A DNA stretch of 64,000 nt from Carboxylicivirga sp. Its GTDB lineage: Bacteria; Bacteroidota; Bacteroidia; Bacteroidales; Marinilabiliaceae. Within the stretch, counting starts at the first letter, position 1. Every line of letters starts with the position of its first letter. This document shows, piece by piece, positions 53,134-60,323 of the stretch. Position numbers and translations under genes: made by a program. The notes below the pieces were generated by a model. The model had not been told where the DNA came from and made no database searches. It saw only the letters and a list, made by a program, of their open reading frames with translations. The stretch is from NCBI GenBank assembly GCA_025210475.1, contig JAOARW010000068.1:18167-82166 (forward strand), given 5' to 3'.

Positions 53134-55569
53134 TTAAAAACTCATTTCGGCTCTGAAGAATATTCCATTTTTATCGGTGTAATCTTTGTTTTGGTAGCTG
53201 TTACCCAATAAGCGGACGTATTCAACTCGCAGTACTTTAAAAATATTGGTGAATCCAAAACCGATCTCGGCATATGGTGTGCTCGAATCGTTTGAGTAAT
53301 AGGATGGCAAATCAAACACACCTTTATATGAGTCGTTGAGTTCCCCCCAATGGCCTTTAATTGAAAGCACCTCGCGCAGCTTCAATTTTTTAATCAGTGG
53401 TATGCGATTCAGAACAATTCCTCCTCCGTTAAAGTGCAGATGGGTGTTGGTATATAGGTTATGTGCCATGGCCGCGTGATGCAAAAGGTTAAAACGGTAT
53501 TTGGCGTAGCCCAATGACATGGAACCAACCGGTTGATCCAATAAATCGTAGGGGGCATCACCAAACAAAAAACCTCCGTTGAGCATGTAGTTCATAAAAA
53601 CCTGACCAAATATCAAACGTCCTTGCACCGATCCATGTACCTGTCCGTACATCCCTTCGTTGCTGACATCGGTTTTTCCAAAATCAAAAGCCAGATTAAC
53701 AATTGGAGTAGGAGTAGAGTAGTATACCCGGTTGAAGAAATATAAATCATAATCCTGACCGAAGGCATAACGCATGTTCATCAGAACCCCGTAATTTTTG
53801 TATGTAGCAAATTCCTCGTTGCCTCTGTTGAATTTAACCGCGGGCGTATTGGTGCTTTTCATCCAGTAGGGTGAAACTTCCAGATGAAAGTCATTTTCGG
53901 CATTGTATTCCACCTTAAAATCATACTTCTGCTCTTCTTTCAGGTAGGGGTTTCTTTCTCGTGTTGTAAAAGAGGCAATAAAGTTACTGTTGCCCTTAAC
54001 GTTGGGATTGTTTTTTATAAAGGGAAGAAACTTATCCTGAGAAACCAGATTGTAATCATCTTCGTAGCTAAATCGCAGGATAAACTTATCTTTTGGCAAA
54101 GGGCGAACAGCAATATTTGCACCATATTTAAATTCTTCACTCTTGGTTCCATATCCCAGAAATCCACCAACATAAAAGCTTTCGAACAATTCTTCGCTGG
54201 TACGGAGTGGAACGGTCACACGTGTTCCTTCGATGGTATTGGTTCCATAGATACTAAAAACGGGTCCGATATCCACCTTGCCCATATTCAGATAACTGGA
54301 AAGTGCCATGCCTCCAATAGCATCCACCGCTTTGACGTAATCATTTTCCTTTAGATTATTAACCCGTTGATAGGTTTCTTCACCAAGACGGTTATAACTA
54401 AAGGCTTGCTGATCTTTCCACTCTTTAGGCTTAATGGCGTTCAGCTCATCGGCAGTGGTATAAAAGGTTGATTTGTTGATGAGCCAATTACCGCTTGTAA
54501 CATTGTTTACCCGCTCCGAACTATAGGATATTTCAGCTGTATCCTTATTTAGAGACAGAGACATATTCAGGTCAATCTCCTGCTTATCGTAAAACCAATG
54601 GTCATTGGGCAACTTCTGATAGGTCACTTTGGCGCTAAAGCCATTGATGAAATTCAGATTTGCCTCCCTGGAGATGTGCGCTTCTATCTCGGTTAATGCA
54701 TAACTGCCTTCCTCCACAGTAAATCGACCCGAGAAAAGTGAGTTGTATTTGTTTTTAGGCGCAAAAGCAAAATGGTAATATTTTTTATCATCCACTCTTG
54801 TACTGTCGTTAAAATACAAATTATAGTACAGCATGGCATTGTTGCTGATGGGCGAAATAAATCCCCGATCCATAATGAAAATCTGATCTTTATAAAAATC
54901 CAGATCTACCACCACATTCTGAAGAATGTAGGTTTCTATGGCCTGGTTTATTCGAGGAAAAATTCCATCTTTTCTGCTGTACACAATGGTATCTTTACCA
55001 TTGGCTGTTTTTAGTGCCTCTTCGTAGAGATAGATGGGAGAAAAACGCAGGTTCTGACCATCCAACTCAACCGTTACTTCATTAATATCGTCAAAAATGC
55101 GGGTAACGGTTGATGTTGTGTCTAAAGCCATATAAACGGTGGTGTTTTTAACAGCTTTGTAATCCTCTACATTTCGTATTTGATTTCGGTTTTGCTTTTT
55201 GTGTTTTTGAATACGTTTGAAAATAACCTTAGTAATGGGCAATTTGGCCTTTACCGTTACATCATCAATTTCTGTTACTTCTTTGGTCAGGTAGAGCACA
55301 ATCTTTTGATCGGCATACCTTTTGATTTTCTTTTCGCTTGCTTGATAGCCAACAGAAGAAGCACAGATGGTATCACCTTGCGGAGCATTTATTTCGAAAT
55401 AACCCTGTAAATCCGTCATTATGCCTTGTTGGGTATGCTTGAGATACACACTGGCAAAAGGAATGGGTTCATCTGTATCCTTATCTTTGATATAACCAGA
55501 AACCTGCTGCGAATAAACATTCACAGAAAAGAATATAATTGTAATAGAAATAGCGATTCTCAACACCAT
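53134..55569 (-). CDS. DUF5686 outer-membrane protein with carboxypeptidase-like regulatory domain
   Basis: An 811-residue outer-membrane protein: signal peptide, a CarboxypepD_reg-like beta-sandwich (about 22-100: VSGYIKDKDTDEPIPFASVYL, GYFEI), then a long DUF5686 region with a C-terminal beta-barrel (about 430-811) ending in FFRAEMSF with terminal Phe. Function of the family is not established. In this operon it is the only outer-membrane barrel, so it could be the receiving or inserting component for the lipid exported by the MMPL/LolA pair; that is inference. Confidence 0.8.
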   Translation of the reverse strand: MVLRIAISITIIFFSVNVYSQQVSGYIKDKDTDEPIPFASVYLKHTQQGIMTDLQGYFEINAPQGDTICASSVGYQASEKKIKRYADQKIVLYLTKEVTEIDDVTVKAKLPITKVIFKRIQKHKKQNRNQIRNVEDYKAVKNTTVYMALDTTSTVTRIFDDINEVTVELDGQNLRFSPIYLYEEALKTANGKDTIVYSRKDGIFPRINQAIETYILQNVVVDLDFYKDQIFIMDRGFISPISNNAMLYYNLYFNDSTRVDDKKYYHFAFAPKNKYNSLFSGRFTVEEGSYALTEIEAHISREANLNFINGFSAKVTYQKLPNDHWFYDKQEIDLNMSLSLNKDTAEISYSSERVNNVTSGNWLINKSTFYTTADELNAIKPKEWKDQQAFSYNRLGEETYQRVNNLKENDYVKAVDAIGGMALSSYLNMGKVDIGPVFSIYGTNTIEGTRVTVPLRTSEELFESFYVGGFLGYGTKSEEFKYGANIAVRPLPKDKFILRFSYEDDYNLVSQDKFLPFIKNNPNVKGNSNFIASFTTRERNPYLKEEQKYDFKVEYNAENDFHLEVSPYWMKSTNTPAVKFNRGNEEFATYKNYGVLMNMRYAFGQDYDLYFFNRVYYSTPTPIVNLAFDFGKTDVSNEGMYGQVHGSVQGRLIFGQVFMNYMLNGGFLFGDAPYDLLDQPVGSMSLGYAKYRFNLLHHAAMAHNLYTNTHLHFNGGGIVLNRIPLIKKLKLREVLSIKGHWGELNDSYKGVFDLPSYYSNDSSTPYAEIGFGFTNIFKVLRVEYVRLLGNSYQNKDYTDKNGIFFRAEMSF

Positions 55570-55591
55570 AAAATCAACGCCTATTTATTTG

Positions 55592-56179
55592 CTATTTATC
55601 TTTTTTACAAAGCCAGTAAAGGCCTTTAACTCCAATTCGAATATCATCGAGCTTAAACAAGACTAGTATCTTCTCGATATATGCAATAGCACCCCAACCA
55701 ACGGCTAAGTAGTACATCCATGGGTAGAAGCCAAATACAAATAGTATAAAGAAGAAGATACTTTGTACGTATCCTGCAGACACGGCCGAGTATAAATGTA
55801 AACCAGGGATCTTGCCAAAACGGGCAAATGATACGATGTAACTCAATACAAAGACGGTAAGGAATATGTACAATATCAGCGCATGAGGTTCGATGACATC
55901 CCATTTAAAAACAAACAGCCCCAAGAGTGCCATGGCATATGTGCAAATATCGGCCAGGTTATCTAAGGCCGCTCCGAAGTTGGTTTGTAACTTAAGGTAA
56001 CGGGCCAAATTGCCATCCAGCACATCGCTTATTAAACTGGCACAAAGCAAAATGACAAACCACTGTTCGTTGCCCGTTAATGCCATGTACAATATAACCG
56101 GAAATGCCAGCAAACGGTACAGGCTGATGAAATTCGGAAGGTTAATTACATTTTCTCCCTTAATAATTAGTTGTTTCAT
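55592..56179 (-). CDS. CDP-alcohol phosphatidyltransferase
   Basis: A 195-residue integral membrane enzyme with the complete family signature: DG at DVLDGNLARYL, then eight residues, GAALDNLAD, fitting D-G-x2-A-R-x8-G-x3-D-x3-D exactly. It transfers a phospho-group from a CDP-activated lipid (or CDP-activated alcohol) to an acceptor hydroxyl, as in phospholipid head-group synthesis. Acceptor specificity is not readable. Its neighbours encode a CdsA-like enzyme that would make the CDP-lipid, so the two probably act in sequence. A Met seven residues in is also possible as start. Confidence 0.88.
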   Translation of the reverse strand: MKQLIIKGENVINLPNFISLYRLLAFPVILYMALTGNEQWFVILLCASLISDVLDGNLARYLKLQTNFGAALDNLADICTYAMALLGLFVFKWDVIEPHALILYIFLTVFVLSYIVSFARFGKIPGLHLYSAVSAGYVQSIFFFILFVFGFYPWMYYLAVGWGAIAYIEKILVLFKLDDIRIGVKGLYWLCKKDK

Positions 56180-56197
56180 GATATAGATTAGTTAATG

Positions 56198-57310
56198 TTA
56201 ACTTGCAATACTTACTTTCTTAGTAATCTTAGAATGATCCAATGTGCCTATAAAATATTCCAGCATTTTAAGGATGGCTTTGTCTTCGTTATTATTGCCA
56301 TCATTCGGAACCAAGGCATCCAGATTATTGGTTTCCCACCTGAGATCGGTATCGATGTAGCTTCCTGTAAATGACATGCCTACAGAAACCAGTCTTTCGA
56401 TGGATGACATTTCTTCCTTTTTAAGTTCGGGCACCGGCACCAGTTTGAGCGGTATTAATGTTGACAACCCATCAAGGATGAGGGTGTTTTGAGTGGATTG
56501 TTTAGCCGTCAGGTTTACAATCTGAGGTGCATCGGATGTTTGAACAGTAAACATCAGGTACTTTATCACTTCATTAATTGGAATCAGATTTTGGGTTGCT
56601 TTAGGATCCACCTTCACACGCACTTCTTTATTCGGATAACGTGTTGAGATGCTATGCATGCGCTTGGCAAAATCAAAAATTCCGTAATCGGTTTTTGTGA
56701 TGCCCGTTTCACTATTGCCTACAACCTGCGATAAACGTATGATGTGCGCATCAATCTTGTTTTTTTCCATGAACTCGCGGATGACATTTTCTGCAAACCG
56801 TTTTGATTGTTCATAATAATTTCGAAATGCCGAAATGTCTTCGTTATCGTGGAATTGTTCGCGGAACTCGCCATTGTATTTACCACACGAATAGGCTGTG
56901 CTGATAAAAAAGAATCTCGATTTATCGCCAGCATATTTATTATAGATGGACAAGGAATTTTTTACCCCATCAATGTTCGTTCTGAATATTTCGTCTTTGG
57001 ATTTGAAGTCGTATTTTAAACTGGCAGCGAAATGGTAATAGTCAAGCTCACCTCTGAAAATATCCGATATTTCGTCTTCAGGGATGCCAAAATTTTCATC
57101 ATTCAATGAATAATTAACGACCTTAAGCTTACTATTACCTATAAAGTCCTCATCATTTAAATGAGAAAGAACCTGATTCATCCTCTCGTTGGCCGTCAAC
57201 TTCTTATTTCCTCTAACCAGTGCTATTATTTCACATTCCTGACCTAATAACTGATTGATGAAATTAGAAGCCACGTAACCATTTGCTCCGTTAATAATTA
57301 TCTTCTTCAT
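56198..57310 (-). CDS. Extended SDR, thioester/acyl-reductase-like (NAD_binding_4)
   Basis: A 370-residue NAD(P)-dependent protein with N-terminal GANGYVASNF, the HFAASLKYDF region, FFISTAYSCG and the catalytic YYEQSKRFAE (Tyr-x3-Lys). The lineup resembles the Male-sterility/thioester-reductase group (fatty acyl-CoA reductases, carboxylic acid reductases), although a sugar-epimerase role cannot be excluded. In the context of a kinase and a cytidylyltransferase, reducing an acyl thioester to an alcohol would supply the lipid alcohol. Tight spacing (18-34 bases) places it in the operon. Confidence 0.7.
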   Translation of the reverse strand: MKKIIINGANGYVASNFINQLLGQECEIIALVRGNKKLTANERMNQVLSHLNDEDFIGNSKLKVVNYSLNDENFGIPEDEISDIFRGELDYYHFAASLKYDFKSKDEIFRTNIDGVKNSLSIYNKYAGDKSRFFFISTAYSCGKYNGEFREQFHDNEDISAFRNYYEQSKRFAENVIREFMEKNKIDAHIIRLSQVVGNSETGITKTDYGIFDFAKRMHSISTRYPNKEVRVKVDPKATQNLIPINEVIKYLMFTVQTSDAPQIVNLTAKQSTQNTLILDGLSTLIPLKLVPVPELKKEEMSSIERLVSVGMSFTGSYIDTDLRWETNNLDALVPNDGNNNEDKAILKMLEYFIGTLDHSKITKKVSIAS

Positions 57311-57344
57311 TATATATTGAATGTTGTTTTGTTTCTTAATTGTT

Positions 57345-58016
57345 TTAGAAAAATATTAGTATGGCCATTACACTTAAAGGGATTGTGAGGTTATCAGAAC
57401 CTCTCCAACTGAATAATTCACCCAGCATACTCACAAATGCTATTGTCAATGAAAGTGAAAGCGTTTCAATGTCGAAAAGTCCCCGATGGTAGTATAAAGC
57501 AATTAGGCTAATAACCAGACTCATGGCAAAGAAAGTACCTGAACCAAGCCATGTTTTCTTGAATTTATAACCGGCAATTTTAATTTGCCCGTTGTACTTC
57601 TTAATGTTCATGCCGAGAATGGCTGCCATTGGGTCACAAACAGCCAGAATCAGCATGGGCAAAATATAGATGAACTTATCATCCAGTTTATTGGCAATTA
57701 AAAATGTTACATAAATTGAAATGGGTAACAGATAACTGCCGATTGATTTTCTTTTAATATCGTGAATGGATTTTAACTGCTTACTGTATTGGGTAATAAA
57801 AAGTACAGCAAAAAATATGATAGCCAAAATTAAAATATACCAATGCGAATCGAACATATAAGGCAGTGGTATAACTGCCAGTGAAGCTGCAAAATGAGCA
57901 AACTTGCGGGTAAATTCTCCTTGTATCTTATTTCTCCGGTAATTCAGTTCATTAAAGCCCAGAAGTATGCCAATTCCCATTAAATAGATTGCCGCAAGTA
58001 CTATAATATTTGTCAT
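57345..58016 (-). CDS. SEC59/COG0170-type membrane kinase (dolichol/phytol/diacylglycerol kinase-like)
   Basis: A 223-residue protein with about seven membrane helices. The family motifs are present: RKFAHFAAS, AVCDPMAAILG, KKTWLGSGTFFAM and the late ELFSWRGSDNLTIPL. COG0170 proteins are CTP-dependent kinases for dolichol, phytol or diacylglycerol. Together with the next gene upstream (CdsA-like) and the CDP-alcohol transferase, it would supply a phosphorylated lipid for CDP activation. The exact alcohol is not known. Confidence 0.78.
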   Translation of the reverse strand: MTNIIVLAAIYLMGIGILLGFNELNYRRNKIQGEFTRKFAHFAASLAVIPLPYMFDSHWYILILAIIFFAVLFITQYSKQLKSIHDIKRKSIGSYLLPISIYVTFLIANKLDDKFIYILPMLILAVCDPMAAILGMNIKKYNGQIKIAGYKFKKTWLGSGTFFAMSLVISLIALYYHRGLFDIETLSLSLTIAFVSMLGELFSWRGSDNLTIPLSVMAILIFF

Positions 58017-58034
58017 TAATTTTATTTTAAGCTG

Positions 58035-58763
58035 TTATAGTTGAATTAATTGAACATAGATGGCCACCCACATTCCCCCGGCTATCAGGCTATCAAAACG
58101 ATCGAGAAAGCCCCCATGTCCGGGTATCAGGTTGCTGTAGTCCTTAACTTTATATTTTCGTTTAAAATAGGAGGCGGCTATATCGCCTATAAAGGCAAAA
58201 AGCACGATGCCCAAAATCAGCATAACAATATTAAAAACACTAGATTCGTATAAGCCCTTTAGCAGGTAACCACTGGCAATGGCCATGATTGTTCCTCCCA
58301 CCAATCCGCCAAGCGTTTTGTTGGGGCTAATGGTAGGGAAGAGTTTTGTTTTACCCCAAAGTTGTCCGCTAATCTGGCTGAAACTGTCGAAGATGGACAG
58401 GATCAGAAATGCAAATAAGATCATCTCTTTAGGCAACTGACTGAAATACAAAAAACCTATACTTGAGGCGGCAAAAACTATGTTGGAGAGAAGATAGAAA
58501 GCAGTATTCTTATAGGTTGATTTTTTATACAGACGGAATAATTCTATAACACCAGCAGCAACAATTGTTATAGCAAGGTAATTAAAGTATACCGGATTAA
58601 TAACAATGCTGAAAAACAACAGGTGAATAATAAAGAAGTACGTAATGAACTTGGTGTAGCTCTTACGTGCAATAGCTTTATCCCTTTTGCGGTTTATAAA
58701 ATAGAATCCAATCCCGCCAAGGATAAAGTAACTGAGAATGATGATATAAATAATTTTTATCAT
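58035..58763 (-). CDS. Phosphatidate cytidylyltransferase (CdsA family)
   Basis: A 242-residue polytopic membrane enzyme with the complete CdsA signature near the C-terminus: SYFKRKYKVKDYSNLIPG followed directly by HGGFLDRFDS. Other family features are LWGKTKLFPTISPNKTLGG (nucleotide and metal site) and helices throughout. It converts a phospholipid plus CTP to a CDP-lipid. An essential housekeeping cdsA should exist elsewhere; this copy sits in a specialised operon between the kinase and TauE genes, so a dedicated substrate is likely. Confidence 0.88.
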   Translation of the reverse strand: MIKIIYIIILSYFILGGIGFYFINRKRDKAIARKSYTKFITYFFIIHLLFFSIVINPVYFNYLAITIVAAGVIELFRLYKKSTYKNTAFYLLSNIVFAASSIGFLYFSQLPKEMILFAFLILSIFDSFSQISGQLWGKTKLFPTISPNKTLGGLVGGTIMAIASGYLLKGLYESSVFNIVMLILGIVLFAFIGDIAASYFKRKYKVKDYSNLIPGHGGFLDRFDSLIAGGMWVAIYVQLIQL

Positions 58764-58772
58764 TGATAGTGT

Positions 58773-59555
58773 TTATTTTACGATCATTAATATTCCAATT
58801 GTCATTAAAATCAGGGCAAACAAATACCTCGCTTTAGATTCTTTGTTATCTGTATTTGCTTTTGATAATATCTTAGGACCTAACAGGGCACCGAATAAAG
58901 ATCCGATTGTTAAAAAAGCAACCAGCGTTAAATCGATTGTGCCAACCACGAAATGAGCAAGGGTTGCAGATACACCGTTGGACAGAACAATTAAAAGGGA
59001 AGTGCCAATTACCACCTTTAAAGAAACATCCATGCTCAATAATCCGGCAATAACAGGGGCTGTGCCGCTGGTTCCAAATGTTCCGGAAACGATGCCTCCC
59101 GATAAACCAAACAGGGTTGATTTTATTTTGTATAAATATGATGAATCCTGCTTTGAATTGTTTTTATCTTTTTTTATCCATCGATAAAGAATATTTATGG
59201 CCATTAGAATAGCATAAATTCCATAGCTGGTTTTTAATACTTCAGATGTGATAATACTGGTAATATATGTTCCGACAATGGCACCCAGAGCGCCGGATAC
59301 TGAAAAAATAAAACCAAGTTTTAAATCAATATTGCCTTTAAGCCGATGACCAATGGTGCCCACTAAACCAATAGGGATTGTTGCAACCAGAGAGGTTGTT
59401 ACAGCAGTTTGCGATGGTATGCCATACAATAATATCAGTATTGGCATAAAAAACAAACCACCACCACCGCCAACAGCAGTTCCAAAGAAGGCAACTAAAA
59501 AACCAATTAAGGGCAGCAGGTAATAAATAGGCTCTATGGATGAGAAGGAAATCAT
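58773..59555 (-). CDS. TauE/SafE-family sulfite/sulfonate permease
   Basis: A 260-residue membrane protein with eight helices in two similar halves; each half carries the glycine-rich family motif (AFFGTAVGGGGGLFFMPIL; GGIVSGTFGTSGTAPVIAG). Family members move sulfite, sulfoacetate or other organosulfur anions. Its presence inside a lipid operon raises the possibility that the pathway consumes or releases a sulfonate or sulfite, but the family is diverse. It is four bases from the LolA-like gene. Confidence 0.82.
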   Translation of the reverse strand: MISFSSIEPIYYLLPLIGFLVAFFGTAVGGGGGLFFMPILILLYGIPSQTAVTTSLVATIPIGLVGTIGHRLKGNIDLKLGFIFSVSGALGAIVGTYITSIITSEVLKTSYGIYAILMAINILYRWIKKDKNNSKQDSSYLYKIKSTLFGLSGGIVSGTFGTSGTAPVIAGLLSMDVSLKVVIGTSLLIVLSNGVSATLAHFVVGTIDLTLVAFLTIGSLFGALLGPKILSKANTDNKESKARYLFALILMTIGILMIVK

Positions 59556-59558
59556 ACT

Positions 59559-60314
59559 TTACAATTGGGCCGTTATATCAAAATCTGATTGGTTTAACTG
59601 AGTAAGGTATTTTACCTCCCGGATATTCATTTGCGAACTCTTGCCATTTCTCAGGTTTCGCACGGAAATGTGCTTGGGATAATATTTATCTGTCGAATTA
59701 GATATTTTGATGTAATCAAACAATTCCGTCACACTAATCAGCTTGTCATTTGAATTGTATTGCTCCAGTTTAAGCAGGTATTGTTCTTTCACCGAAACAT
59801 AAGCAATGCCATAACTTTTGCTCTCGGTGTTTTGGACTCTGATTTTATAACAGGTTTTATTATTGATTTCTACAGTACCTTCCTTTCTGAAATCAAAATC
59901 ACCACCAATGATATTACTGAATTGATTAACAGGGATTTCACTGCCAATAATCTTCATGTTGAAACGATTGGCTTTAATGCGTTGAATTTTCCCTGTTGCC
60001 GGAACATATATCTCAATAATTCCTTTTTTATTAGGGTAATCCGTGGTTATAATCTTTGTTCCCGAAACATGATCGGGCGCTGTTATTTCAATCTTTACCT
60101 TTTTCTCTTCGCCAAATTCTGCAAAATCAACAGTAAGCTCTTTAGTTTTGCTCAAACCTTTATTACCCGAAGTAATCAGTTCGAGTGCCAGGTGTACATT
60201 CTTTAATGCCAACTTGCTTTTGGAATTATTAATCAATTCTCGTGCTGTAAAATCAGAATCTGAAAAAGAGCTGCATATGATGATTAATAGAACGAACGTT
60301 AATATTTTTTTCAT
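59559..60314 (-). CDS. LolA-like outer-membrane lipoprotein-sorting/lipid carrier protein
   Basis: A 251-residue periplasmic protein with a signal peptide (KKILTFVLLIIICSSFS) and an all-beta domain of the COG2834 (lipoprotein-sorting protein) type: ELTVDFAEFGEEKKVKIEI, YVPATGKIQRIKA, ISVRNLRNGKSSQM. Such proteins often accompany MMPL exporters and are thought to ferry the exported lipid across the periplasm. It is ten bases after the MMPL gene, which supports the pairing. It is not the housekeeping LolA, which is smaller and usually unlinked. Confidence 0.8.
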   Translation of the reverse strand: MKKILTFVLLIIICSSFSDSDFTARELINNSKSKLALKNVHLALELITSGNKGLSKTKELTVDFAEFGEEKKVKIEITAPDHVSGTKIITTDYPNKKGIIEIYVPATGKIQRIKANRFNMKIIGSEIPVNQFSNIIGGDFDFRKEGTVEINNKTCYKIRVQNTESKSYGIAYVSVKEQYLLKLEQYNSNDKLISVTELFDYIKISNSTDKYYPKHISVRNLRNGKSSQMNIREVKYLTQLNQSDFDITAQL

Positions 60315-60323
60315 GAGATTAGC

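Noticed and set aside
53884..54354. Plus-strand open frame opposite the DUF5686 gene
   Set aside because: Antisense shadow with low-complexity translation.
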